From positions 4,437,501 through 4,501,500 of the forward strand of contig NZ_CP012602.1 of assembly GCF_001278805.1 (NCBI RefSeq): a stretch of DNA of 64,000 nt. The letters run 5' to 3'. A program made the translations under genes and the position numbers. The DNA is from Bacillus sp. FJAT-18017. GTDB lineage: Bacteria > Bacillota > Bacilli > Bacillales > Cytobacillaceae. Positions 50,993-60,189 of the stretch are shown here, in pieces (the stretch's first letter is position 1; the number at the start of each line of letters is the position of its first letter). The notes below the pieces were generated by a model, which searched no databases, was not told the DNA's origin, and worked only from the letters and a program-made list of their open reading frames with translations.

Positions 50993-52255
50993 TTATTTTT
51001 CAGCAGCAATAGCTTGAGAGTGCCCACTCTTTTTTTCAAGGCGGCGATTTTCACTTTCGGAAACTACGACTGCACAAGCAGCATCTCCTGTAATGTTAAC
51101 TGCTGTCCGCACCATATCAAGCAGCCTGTCAATTCCTAAAATAAGGCCTATTCCTTCAACTGGCAGATTGACTGATTGAAGAACCATTGCAAGCATAATA
51201 AGCCCCACTCCGGGAACACCTGCTGTTCCAATACTCGCAAGCACAGCTGTCAATACCACAGTTGCAAGTTGAGGTACTGTTAAGTCAACCCCATAAACCT
51301 GAGCAATGAAGATTGTTGCGACCCCTTGCATAATAGCGGTTCCATCCATATTGATAGTTGCACCCAGCGGCTGGACAAAGCTTGATATCGGCTCAGGTAC
51401 CTTCAGGTTCTTTTGGGCGGTTTCCATTGAAATAGGCAGAGTGGCATTGCTGCTTGCAGTACTGAATGCTACACCCATTGCAGGTGCAAAGCCTTTGAAA
51501 AACTTAATGGGATTCATTCCGCCCAAAAAGTAGACGGAGCTACCATAGGTAATAATGGCGTGAGTAAAAAGGCCAAGCAAAACTACAATCATATAGACAC
51601 TCATTGCACCGATTGCATCCAGGCCCTGGCTGCCAATCGCGGATGCAATTAACCCAAATGTCCCATAGGGAGCAAATTTCATAACAATACCGACAAGGAA
51701 CATCATAATTTCATTTCCCTGTTCAATAAATTGGCGAACTGCCTTTGTTTTTTCGCCTAAAGCTGTCAAAGCATACCCAATAAAAATGGCAAAAACAATA
51801 ATTTGAAGCATATTCCCGCTCGTTAGCGCATCAAATGGGTTAGTTGGAATGATGCCCAGGAGAGTCTCGCTGACTGGAGGGGCCTTATCAGCCTCAAAAC
51901 TGGCATTTTCAGTATCGAAATTCCCCATTTCCCCAGGCTTAATTACTAGAGCAAAAGCAAAACCAATAAGTATGGCAATTGCGGTTGTTGCAAGAAAATA
52001 TGTAACAGTTTTAAGTCCCATCCACCCCAGTTTTTTCGGGTCACCCAGCCCAGCAACACCGAGAATGATGGAGAATAGTACAATCGGCACGACAAGCATA
52101 CTTATTAAACTAATAAAGATCCTGCCAACTGGCGTGAAAATGAATGTATTTAGTGTTTCAAACGCCCCAGGAGCAAATATATTGAAAACTAAACCCGTGA
52201 TCGCTCCTAGAACGAGTGCGATTATAATTTTTGACGTCAGCTTCAAATCATCCAT
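50993..52255 (-). CDS. gltT: GltT-like sodium/proton:glutamate-aspartate symporter
   Basis: A 420-residue member of the DAACS (GltP/DctA) family with eight helices and two re-entrant loops. The loop motif STASSNATLPISME and the NMDGTA segment are present. It imports acidic amino acids, probably glutamate and aspartate; dicarboxylates cannot be excluded. gltT (yhfG) lies in the same genomic neighbourhood in B. subtilis. Its 3' untranslated region is a family-A repeat. Confidence 0.88.
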   Translation of the reverse strand: MDDLKLTSKIIIALVLGAITGLVFNIFAPGAFETLNTFIFTPVGRIFISLISMLVVPIVLFSIILGVAGLGDPKKLGWMGLKTVTYFLATTAIAILIGFAFALVIKPGEMGNFDTENASFEADKAPPVSETLLGIIPTNPFDALTSGNMLQIIVFAIFIGYALTALGEKTKAVRQFIEQGNEIMMFLVGIVMKFAPYGTFGLIASAIGSQGLDAIGAMSVYMIVVLLGLFTHAIITYGSSVYFLGGMNPIKFFKGFAPAMGVAFSTASSNATLPISMETAQKNLKVPEPISSFVQPLGATINMDGTAIMQGVATIFIAQVYGVDLTVPQLATVVLTAVLASIGTAGVPGVGLIMLAMVLQSVNLPVEGIGLILGIDRLLDMVRTAVNITGDAACAVVVSESENRRLEKKSGHSQAIAAEK

Positions 52256-52360
52256 ACCTCCATGTCTCTATTTCTATTTGTTTTTTCACAAAAACAAATT
52301 ACCCTAAGTGATAACATGAGAAACCTAGGTTATATAATAAAAGTAAAAAGGGGGATTCCA

Positions 52361-52909
52361 ATGTTTACTTTGAAGGTGGATCAAGATATAGAACTGCAGC
52401 TATTCCAATTAAAGGACTGCAGAGCACTATTTAATTTGGTTGACCAAAACAGACATCATTTGCGCCAGTGGCTTCCCTGGGTCGATGATATGGCAAGTCA
52501 CTATCAATACGAAACCATCATTCCAATGTGGCTTAAGCAATTTGCCGAAAACAACGGCTTCAATGCAGGAATCCGGTACCGGGGCCAACTAGTCGGATGC
52601 ATTGGTATGCATTTTATAGATTGGCGGAACAGACAAACATCAGTGGGTTACTATCTTGCTGAACAAGCCCAGGGTAAAGGAATTATGGTCCGTTCGGTCC
52701 AAGCTGTTTTAAATTATGCATTTTATGATCTTGGCCTAAATCGAGTCGAAATCCGCTGCGGAGAACATAACCTTAAAAGCAGGGCAATCCCGGTACGGCT
52801 GGGGTTTGCGTTGGAAGGAAAGATCAGGGATGGCGAACTTCTTCATACTGGATTCCATGATTTAATTGTGTATGGAATTCTTGCACGTGATTGGAAAAAA
52901 CTCATGTAG
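52361..52909 (+). CDS. RimJ/RimL-type GNAT acetyltransferase (YdaF-like)
   Basis: A 182-residue GNAT-fold enzyme. The N-terminus (ELQLFQLKDCRALFNLVDQN then RHHLRQWLPWVDD) and the acetyl-CoA site (YYLAEQAQGKGIMVRSVQAV) are typical of the RimJ/RimL group that acetylates ribosomal or other protein N-termini. ATG 52361 follows GGGGG; the longer upstream frame is not supported. It is divergent from gltT. Confidence 0.88.
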   Translation: MFTLKVDQDIELQLFQLKDCRALFNLVDQNRHHLRQWLPWVDDMASHYQYETIIPMWLKQFAENNGFNAGIRYRGQLVGCIGMHFIDWRNRQTSVGYYLAEQAQGKGIMVRSVQAVLNYAFYDLGLNRVEIRCGEHNLKSRAIPVRLGFALEGKIRDGELLHTGFHDLIVYGILARDWKKLM

Positions 52910-52977
52910 GTTATGCACATAACCTTGCCGCGTATCCCATAAACTGTTGTAAAGCAATAATCCATCAACTGGTACGT

Positions 52978-53007
52978 TTGACTGTATAGTTTGTTATCCG
53001 ATATAAT
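52978..53007 (+). promoter_or_regulatory. Sigma-A promoter of the MerR gene
   Basis: -35 TTGACT (52978-52983), 18-base spacer, -10 TATAAT (53002-53007), about 30 bases before the ATG pair at 53036/53039. Confidence 0.75.
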
Positions 53008-53035
53008 TATTGTTAATTTTATATATCGAGGTGGT

Positions 53036-53457
53036 ATGATGGGGTTTTCTATCGAATTGGTGAACTAGCAACCAGGGCCGGTGTTTCCAAGAGGACCATT
53101 GATTATTACACGTCGATTGGACTCCTGAACGCAGAACGGACCCACTCCAACTACCGGCTATATGATAAAAGTACACTTGCCGACTTGAAGTATATTGAGG
53201 AATGCAAAAGTATGCATTTTCCGCTTGATGAGATTAAAAGAAAGCTAGAAATCAAGAAAGCCGGAAGAATCCGTGAATCCCAATTGGAAGACCAGGCCTA
53301 TTTGGTCGCTCAGCAAATGAAACAGCTTCATGACGATTTGTCGGCCCTCTTGCCGCTGATCCAGAAGCTTGATACGAAAAAAAGGGATATCGTATCGAGA
53401 GACTTGAATGAGGAAGGGAATGCCCTGCTCAAATCCCTTAAGGAATTAACAAGTTAG
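53036..53457 (+). pseudogene. MerR-family regulator with a start-proximal frameshift
   Basis: The frame ending at 53457 encodes a complete MerR protein (YRIGELATRAGVSKRTIDYY and THSNYRLYDKSTLADLKYIE, then a coiled-coil effector region). It has no ATG, GTG or TTG upstream before the TAA at 53014. A good ribosome site (GAGGTG) and two ATGs (53036, 53039) are out of frame by one base. Adding one T to TTTT (53045-53048) would restore MMGFFYRIGELA. Either a real frameshift or a sequence error. It precedes a yhdP-like gene, as in B. subtilis (yhdQ). Confidence 0.78.
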
Positions 53458-53514
53458 TTTTAAACTCTCAGGAGGTGACTCCTTTACCCGAAAGAATCGG
53501 GGTAAGGAACTTTA

Positions 53515-54870
53515 TTGGACATATTAAACTTGGTTTTAATAGCCATTTTAATCGCTTTGACAGCCTTTTTTGTCGCATCTGAATTTGCGATTATCAGGGT
53601 TAGAAGTTCAAGGATAGACCAGTTGATTGAGGAAGGAAGCAGCAGCGCCAAAGCGGCAAAAAGGGTAATTACCAATTTGGATGAGTATTTGTCCGCATGC
53701 CAGCTTGGAATTACAGTTACCGCGCTGGGCCTTGGCTGGATTGCAGAGCCAACAATGGAAAAATTGCTGGCACCGATCCTTCATTGGCTTAATGTCGCTC
53801 CAGGTGTTTCCGAGGTATTGACATTTGCGGTCGCGTTTGGCCTAATTACGTTCCTCCATGTTGTTATAGGAGAGTTGGCCCCGAAAACATTGGCTATTCA
53901 AAAAGCGGAACCTATTACCTTAATGATCGCAAGGCCGCTAATCTTTTTTTATAAGCTGATGTATCCTTTCATCTGGGCTTTAAATGGCTCCGCTAGACTT
54001 ACTGTAGGGCTTTTCGGTATGAAAATGGCTTCAGAGAATGACCTGGCCCATACAGAAGAAGAACTTCGTATCATCCTGTCCGAAAGCTATAAAAGTGGTG
54101 AAATAAACCAATCAGAGTTTAAGTATGTAAATAGAATTTTTGAATTTGATAACCGGATAGCCAAGGAAATTATGGTGCCTCGAACAGAAATTGTCTCGCT
54201 TTCAAAGGATGATACACTTCAGGGCATCCTTGCTACCATTAAGGATGAGAAATTTACCCGCTATCCCGTCATCGACGGTGATAAGGACCATATTATAGGA
54301 TTAATTAATATTAAAGAAATCATGACTGATTTAATTGGCACAGGTAAATATACTGAAAGAAAAATTATGCATTATGTAAGGCCAATCATCCGTGTCATCG
54401 ATACAATTCCGATTCATGATTTACTCCTGAAAATGCAGAAGGACCGAATCCATATGGCTATCCTGATGGATGAATATGGCGGTACCTCGGGGCTCGTAAC
54501 GGTAGAAGATATTTTGGAGGAAATCGTCGGGGACATCCGCGATGAGTTCGATATGGACGAAATCCCTATGGTCCGAAAAATAAAGGACGAACACTATATT
54601 ATCGACTCCAAGGTCCTTATAAGTGAAGTCAATGATTTGCTTGGCCTTGAAATCAATGATGAAGATATCGATACAATTGGCGGCTGGATTTTGACAGAGA
54701 ACTTTGATGCCCGGGAAGGCGATATTATTCATTGCGATCAGTACTCTTTCAGGATACTTGATATGGAGGAACATCATATCCGGTATATAGAGGCTGTTAA
54801 GATGGCAGAAGCAGTAGAACCTGCTTTACAAAAGCAAATTCCGGTTGCTAACCCCGGAATTCTTTCATAA
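53515..54870 (+). CDS. CNNM/CorC-family exporter (YhdP/MpfA-like)
   Basis: A 451-residue protein: DUF21 membrane domain (about 1-190, three to four helices, LDEYLSACQLGITVTALGLG), paired CBS domains (about 205-330, MVPRTEI at the start) and a CorC-HlyC C-terminal domain (GGWILTENFDAREGD). B. subtilis YhdP (MpfA) exports Mg2+ and also follows a MerR gene. Start TTG 53515 is behind AAGGA; a small hairpin (TTACCC/GGGTAA) lies just upstream and might tune translation. Confidence 0.87.
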   Translation: MDILNLVLIAILIALTAFFVASEFAIIRVRSSRIDQLIEEGSSSAKAAKRVITNLDEYLSACQLGITVTALGLGWIAEPTMEKLLAPILHWLNVAPGVSEVLTFAVAFGLITFLHVVIGELAPKTLAIQKAEPITLMIARPLIFFYKLMYPFIWALNGSARLTVGLFGMKMASENDLAHTEEELRIILSESYKSGEINQSEFKYVNRIFEFDNRIAKEIMVPRTEIVSLSKDDTLQGILATIKDEKFTRYPVIDGDKDHIIGLINIKEIMTDLIGTGKYTERKIMHYVRPIIRVIDTIPIHDLLLKMQKDRIHMAILMDEYGGTSGLVTVEDILEEIVGDIRDEFDMDEIPMVRKIKDEHYIIDSKVLISEVNDLLGLEINDEDIDTIGGWILTENFDAREGDIIHCDQYSFRILDMEEHHIRYIEAVKMAEAVEPALQKQIPVANPGILS

Positions 54871-54920
54871 CTGAAGCTTCACTAATCATAGTGTTTTATT
54901 CCGCGCAGTATAAAACAAAG

Positions 54921-54960
54921 AAAAGGCAGTTCCCTATATTTTAAAGGGACTGCCTTTTTT
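54921..54960 (+). terminator. Terminator of the CNNM gene
   Basis: AAAAGGCAGTTCCC pairs with GGGACTGCCTTTT with one bulge, followed by T6. Confidence 0.88.
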
Positions 54961-54976
54961 AGTGTTAAACAAGTCT

Positions 54977-55106
54977 GTTGATTTCCGCTACAGGCGCTTC
55001 GCTTTCCGTGGGGCGGGCGGTGAGCCTCCTCGTCGCTTTGCTCCTGCGGGGTCTCACCTGTCCCGCTGCTCCCACAGGAGTCTTCGCGCCTTCCACTCCA
55101 ATCAAC
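54977..55106 (-). repeat. Dispersed Bacillaceae repeat, family B, copy 2 (inverted)
   Basis: Reverse-complement copy of 39449-39574, from GTTGATTTCCGCTACAGGCG to TTCCACTCCAATCAAC. The two copies differ at only a handful of positions. Confidence 0.92.
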
Positions 55107-55158
55107 ACTCCTATAAATCATCACCAAGATATACCCATTTACACAGCTTTTAAAAAAA

Positions 55159-55515
55159 TCACCTATTATTCCGCAGCATGATAAGTTCTTCTTCGGCCTT
55201 TGCGAGTTTAACTAAATGTGAATCAAGCCTTCTATTAATATGCTTAATATCGTCATTGGCTGGCCTGCTTGTTGCTTCCCTGATTTCCTTGACGGCTTTG
55301 AGAATTTCGTCTGTTTGTCTTTCCTCGATTCTCTCTAGAGATTCTTTTATATCCGAAAGATCGATTTGATTGACGGCAACCCGATGCTCAATGCTGTCCA
55401 TTTTCTCGAGCCGGGCCAGCCTATTTTCTATATTTTCAAGAGATGAACTAAATCCTTGGATGATGTTTTTTATGTCATTTATTGCTTGAGTGATTTCCTT
55501 GTTGGTATCAGCCAT
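55159..55515 (-). CDS. Coiled-coil protein, unknown function
   Basis: A 118-residue protein with heptad-like repeats over most of its length (LENIENRLARLEK, LSDIKESLERIEER, INRRLDSHLVKLAKAEEELI). The start ATG 55515 follows AAGGAG. No membrane helix or catalytic motif is present. It has a weak phage or toxin accessory look, but there is no phage gene nearby. Confidence 0.72.
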   Translation of the reverse strand: MADTNKEITQAINDIKNIIQGFSSSLENIENRLARLEKMDSIEHRVAVNQIDLSDIKESLERIEERQTDEILKAVKEIREATSRPANDDIKHINRRLDSHLVKLAKAEEELIMLRNNR

Positions 55516-55735
55516 TTTTTAATCTCCTTCGTTCTTTTGATTTATCATAACACCATACCCACTATAAGGATGTTACAAAATGAAGAAAACTATAAAACAG
55601 ACTAAAAAGTTGAACACTCTATGAACTTCACTCCCAGTGTGAACATTATCATAGTATCCGGCGAGGAAAACGGTTTATTCTAGAGTCAAGGAAGCAAACG
55701 CCTTCCAATACCTTTAAAAGGCTGGTGTAAATAGT

Positions 55736-56044
55736 ATGATCTTGTCACTGGATGAAAAAGCATTTTCCTGGTTTTCCAATGAATTTGATATAAAAGCTCC
55801 CTTAAGCATACGCCTTTACCCTCAATACGCAGGCCTTGGCGTCAAACATAAGGGCTATACCCTTGCCTTCTCAGCTGAAGCGCCAACAAACGCTGGTTAT
55901 TCAAAAAGAGTCAATGGGATCACCTTTTATGTTGAAGAAAATGACCGGTGGTTCTTTGAACATACAAATACCATTCTTAGCTTCGATGAAACATTGAACG
56001 AAATTAGTGTAAAATACGAAGAAAATCCAAATATACTGAACTAA
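55736..56044 (+). CDS. HesB/YneR-like protein without iron-sulfur cysteines
   Basis: A 102-residue protein with the HesB/IscA-like beta-rich pattern (SIRLYPQYAGLGVKHKGYTL and NGITFYVEENDRWFF). None of the three cysteines of true A-type iron-sulfur carriers is present, as in the HesB/YadR/YfhF group. Function unknown. The ribosome site is weak (AAAAGG), so the start at 55736 is less certain. It ends before a terminator. Confidence 0.75.
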   Translation: MILSLDEKAFSWFSNEFDIKAPLSIRLYPQYAGLGVKHKGYTLAFSAEAPTNAGYSKRVNGITFYVEENDRWFFEHTNTILSFDETLNEISVKYEENPNILN

Positions 56045-56060
56045 ACAGTTCGAAGCCGGC

Positions 56061-56089
56061 TCCTGATTCCCTTAGAATCAGGATTTTTT
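56061..56089 (+). terminator. Terminator of the HesB-like gene
   Basis: TCCTGATTC/GAATCAGGA (56061-56069, 56075-56083) then T6. Confidence 0.92.
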
Positions 56090-56410
56090 ATTTGGGAAAA
56101 TACTCTGGTTCTATCCGCTCGAACCTTTCCAATCAACAATTAACAATCTTTTAGATAGTTTCCTTATATTCCAAGAGAAATAATTTAGTCAAATGTGTGA
56201 CAATTTCAAAATATATTTCGAAAATATTGTGAAAAGTGTTACAATTAAGGAAGAATAATCATATGTTTAGATTGACTAAGCGATAACACATCCTACACCC
56301 ATCCCTCAATTGTATACCTACAAAAAGATGCTTCGTTTTTCCACGGTGAAATTACTTTTTTCAGGCAGAACATACTTTATATAGATTAGAGAAGAAAGGG
56401 GTAGGAAATC
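56090..56410 (+). promoter_or_regulatory. AT-rich promoter region of the orphan Fo-like cluster
   Basis: No gene is visible. A weak sigma-A promoter may be TTGTGA (56227-56232), 18-base spacer, AAGAAT (56251-56256). The ribosome site AAAGGGGTAGG lies just before ATG 56411. The long AT-rich leader recalls the region upstream of true Bacillus atp operons. Confidence 0.35.
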
Positions 56411-57125
<715 letters not shown>

Positions 57126-57183
57126 ATTTATTTAGTTAGAATGGGTATATGATTAGTAAAAGTTAAGAAAGGAGAGATTCTAA

Positions 57184-57567
57184 ATGGGAGACATCGAATT
57201 GTTTGGCATACAAATATCACTTGGAACAATGATTTATCAAGCTATCATTTTTACTATATTAGTATTTCTTATCAAAAAATTTGTAATGAAGAAACTTTTA
57301 AATGTTATGGAAGATAGGCAAACGTATATTGAAAACCAATTGCTGCTCGCAGAAAAATATAAAACTGAAGCCGAACAAAAACTTGCCGAACAGCAGCAAT
57401 TAGTCCAGCATGCCAAAGTAGAGGCAAGGCTTATCAGAGCCAGCAGTGAAAAGGAAGCCATGGAGCTTTTCGAGCGATCTAAGCAAGAGGCCGTAGAAAT
57501 CATCAAAGATGCGAGGAATGACGCCAGTAAACAGGCCGCTGCCCAGAATTGCCATAAGGGGGCATAA
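57184..57567 (+). CDS. Truncated ATP synthase subunit b-like protein
   Basis: A 127-residue protein: N-terminal membrane helix (LGTMIYQAIIFTILVFLIKK), then a charged helix (ENQLLLAEKYKTEAEQKLAE onward) of the b-subunit dimer type. Normal b subunits are about 160-170 residues; this one stops after ASKQAAAQNCHKGA and lacks the C-terminal part that binds delta/F1. The start follows AAGGAGAG. It lies 58 bases after the a-like gene with no c-subunit gene between. The next gene starts two bases after its stop. Confidence 0.8.
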   Translation: MGDIELFGIQISLGTMIYQAIIFTILVFLIKKFVMKKLLNVMEDRQTYIENQLLLAEKYKTEAEQKLAEQQQLVQHAKVEARLIRASSEKEAMELFERSKQEAVEIIKDARNDASKQAAAQNCHKGA

Positions 57568-57569
57568 CA

Positions 57570-58532
57570 ATGAAAAAGACCTTTTCTGCCAATTTCGGAA
57601 GAGTTACAGAAGATATTGAGCTTGGCCTTGAAGAAAAGATGATTTATGTTCATTACAAAAAGGGCCCTTATGAAAAATCAGCCTGTATTTTAAAAAATGA
57701 GAATAAACCCTTGGAAGAATATCTAAATTCCTTTTTAGATGAAAATAACGTATCGGATGATTTAAAGACCAAGGTTATTGAGTATTTAAAAAATGCAAAA
57801 GACATTAACAGCCAGCATTGGAATGATTTTTCTAATTCTTTAATGAAAGCGCTATCCCTCCATATGGTATTTGCCTTTACAATCGGCATATCTGTGTTTC
57901 TTGGCTATAAGGGCGGCAATTTGCTTGATAGCTTGCTGCCGTTGTATCCATTATTTACACTTCTTGGTTTAGCTGCTGGTATATTGTTTGGGGGATACTC
58001 AGCTTATGCTTTGGCAATAAAATACTTTAAACCGGCCGCAGATAAGATTAACAAGCATAAACAGAAAAAGATTTTAGCAGAAGCAGAATCCGCAAAGAAG
58101 TGGCCAGAGATAGATGTATACCTGGAAGAAGTTAGAAACGCTATCAGGAAATTCTCCGACAGCCTGCCAAAAGGGGTTTACCGGACTATACTCGTCAATG
58201 ATGATAACAGCATTGATTTTAGCCAGCTTGCTCATATTCTAGGGGGAATTCCGTCCAAGAAATTCTATATGTCAAAGGAGACGTATGATATTTTTGAGGA
58301 AAGCGACAAGGCAATCCCGGTCGAGATGGATAAAGTACAGAGAGCAGTGGATTTGTATGTAAAGGAAAAGCACGAATATCCGATGCTCCAATTCGACCCA
58401 AGCAGACGTGTAAACTATTACCAGCTTTTACAGGAACATTACTTAAAAGAGCGTCCCGAAATACAGTTTTATTTTACCGATGTTGACGGTCTTGTATCTC
58501 ATATAAAACCGCCACAAAAAAAACGCGGATAG
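57570..58532 (+). CDS. AtpI/AtpZ-like membrane segment fused to a soluble Bacillus domain
   Basis: A 320-residue protein in three parts. Residues 1-95 are soluble and unrecognised. Residues about 98-152 form two helices (MVFAFTIGISVFLGYKGG and LFTLLGLAAGILFGGYSAYA) with the spacing of AtpI/AtpZ-type ATP synthase accessory proteins. Residues about 170-318 (ILVNDDNSIDFSQLAHILGG, YYQLLQEHYLKERPEIQFYF) resemble what I recall as DUF3939, unverified. The start ATG is two bases after the b-like stop, behind GGGGG inside that gene, so translation is coupled. It is intact. Confidence 0.72.
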   Translation: MKKTFSANFGRVTEDIELGLEEKMIYVHYKKGPYEKSACILKNENKPLEEYLNSFLDENNVSDDLKTKVIEYLKNAKDINSQHWNDFSNSLMKALSLHMVFAFTIGISVFLGYKGGNLLDSLLPLYPLFTLLGLAAGILFGGYSAYALAIKYFKPAADKINKHKQKKILAEAESAKKWPEIDVYLEEVRNAIRKFSDSLPKGVYRTILVNDDNSIDFSQLAHILGGIPSKKFYMSKETYDIFEESDKAIPVEMDKVQRAVDLYVKEKHEYPMLQFDPSRRVNYYQLLQEHYLKERPEIQFYFTDVDGLVSHIKPPQKKRG

Positions 58533-58770
58533 AGTTCTCTCCCTAAAATTACCTGTTGAAAATTGGATGAAGAACACTTTCAGAACGTTTGCTAAAGCCT
58601 TAATATGGGGATAAATAGTAATAGAGGAACTTTAAATACAATTCCCATATTTCCCCCACATTTACACTTTTTACAACAGTGGAGAATGAAGAATCTTCAC
58701 TTCATTTAAAGTTTCACTTTAGTTTCTGATTCTGGAAAAAACCCAGCGTCAGAAAGGAGGGATTGCTAAT

Positions 58771-58959
58771 TTGTTGAAACAGGTTGAGCTTTCAGACTAT
58801 CACCTATGGATGTGCCAGCAAATCAGAGAAAAATTGGCTGAGCGAAACCGGATCTCTCCTTTGGAAACATTTGATTATACGGAGCGGGATCTTGTAACTA
58901 TAGCTTTGAGCGAACTTGTATTTCAATTGAATACTTCAGATCCTGCCAAGCAGGGCTGA
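58771..58959 (+). CDS. Small soluble protein, unknown function
   Basis: A 62-residue helical protein (YHLWMCQQIREKLAERNRIS, TERDLVTIALSELVFQLNTS). It starts with TTG 58771 behind AAAGGAGGG and ends before a terminator. Bases 58533-58770 before it hold no gene. No family is recognised. Confidence 0.65.
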   Translation: MLKQVELSDYHLWMCQQIREKLAERNRISPLETFDYTERDLVTIALSELVFQLNTSDPAKQG

Positions 58960-58992
58960 TACCACAAGTTACTCTAAATTAAATTACCATAG

Positions 58993-59016
58993 AGGCCGGG
59001 AATCGGCCTTTTTTTG
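58993..59016 (+). terminator. Terminator of the 62-residue gene
   Basis: AGGCCG/CGGCCT (58993-58998, 59004-59009) then T7. Confidence 0.85.
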
Positions 59017-59022
59017 TTATCC

Positions 59023-59056
59023 AAACAGGCATTGCGCAATTTGCAATGCCTGTTTT
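59023..59056 (-). terminator. Terminator of the RsbR-like gene
   Basis: AAACAGGCATTG/CAATGCCTGTTT, 12 perfect pairs (59023-59034, 59044-59055). It lies one base before the stop codon at 59057. Confidence 0.85.
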
Positions 59057-60088
59057 TTAAAGTATTTTTCTGCCGCTTTGCGACAGTGCATAATAAATCC
59101 CGTGCTGTAATGTTTGAAAGCACTGAAATTTTGATAAATTGATTTGTGATTGGGTTACAACTGCTCCTAATTCAGCAGAAATCCCGACAAGGATTGTCTC
59201 AATTCCAACAAGTGAAGCAGCGGATCCGAGCTTTTGGATAAAATCGATACCGTAATCCTCGACATCATGATCTAGTCCCGTCAGATCCAATACGAGGTAA
59301 TTAGCCTCATATTTAGGAAGATTGAACAAAGTCTTTACAAGGAGGGTTTCAGAGCGGCTTTCATCGTATTTACCAATTAACGGAACCACAACTATACCTT
59401 CTAAAACTGGAATAATAGGCGATGAGAGTTCCTTAACCAATTCCTGCAGATCTTTTGTCTTCTCATCTACCAGGCTCTCTAGCTCCCGGATTTTCTCGGA
59501 CTCCCTCCGTCTTGCTAATTCATGAATATTGGTTGAAACAGTAATGTTGGAAGGAAAGTATTCAACAATCGTACATTCATCCCCAGTAAGCTGGTCACTC
59601 ACAACCCGGTACCAAATATTTGTGCCTAGGAGCCCGGTAAAAATGCCGGCATAATGCGCTGGCAGGTATTTTCCGCCGGCACTTTTCTCCTGTGCCTTAT
59701 TTATTTTATACTCCCAGCTATCCTTTAGCTCAATCCTTAACGTTTTTGCATCAATATCCAAATCTTTAATGATGGCTGTGCCCCATCCCGCAGAAGCGTA
59801 TGTATTGGGTATCAGGCTGGAAGCTTCTTTTACAGAAACATTCCGGTATGTAAAATATTCGCTGACGACAAGACCTTGGCGAAATCCGGTTGCTTCCAGA
59901 ACCAATGCGGCAGCCTCCTCGCCGGAAACTTCCTCAATGGTGTCGAAGAATGTTTTCATGGCGGAGCTGATCCAAAATAATACAGCATCTTCTTTTTCAA
60001 ATATAAATTGGCCTTTTTTAAGATTCCATTCGAAATCCAAACCGCCAACATTTATTTGCGTTTGTCCTTCCTGCGTGTTTGCTTCCAT
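59057..60088 (-). CDS. RsbR-like STAS protein with an N-terminal V4R-type domain
   Basis: 343 residues. The N-terminal domain (about 15-190) resembles V4R/XylR-N sensory domains (KEDAVLFWISSAMKTFFDTI, EYFTYRNVSVKEASSLIPNT). A short coiled-coil linker follows (ESEKIRELESLVDEKTKDLQ), then a STAS domain (about 225-340) with LVLDLTGLDHD and GIETILVGISAELG. Such proteins feed signals into stressosomes controlling sigma-B. The DLTG threonine could be the phosphorylation site. It is monocistronic. Confidence 0.82.
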   Translation of the reverse strand: MEANTQEGQTQINVGGLDFEWNLKKGQFIFEKEDAVLFWISSAMKTFFDTIEEVSGEEAAALVLEATGFRQGLVVSEYFTYRNVSVKEASSLIPNTYASAGWGTAIIKDLDIDAKTLRIELKDSWEYKINKAQEKSAGGKYLPAHYAGIFTGLLGTNIWYRVVSDQLTGDECTIVEYFPSNITVSTNIHELARRRESEKIRELESLVDEKTKDLQELVKELSSPIIPVLEGIVVVPLIGKYDESRSETLLVKTLFNLPKYEANYLVLDLTGLDHDVEDYGIDFIQKLGSAASLVGIETILVGISAELGAVVTQSQINLSKFQCFQTLQHGIYYALSQSGRKIL

Positions 60089-60189
60089 TTGTTTACTCCC
60101 CTTTCGAAACCACTCTGCCGGCCGAGTCTTTTTACTAACTCTTTTTAACTAACTTACATCTTTCTATATTGCGTGTCTAATTCAGCGGT

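Noticed and set aside
53036..53068. Programmed -1 frameshift in the MerR gene
   Set aside because: No slippery heptamer allows re-pairing in both sites at GGGGTTTT; an indel or sequence error is simpler.
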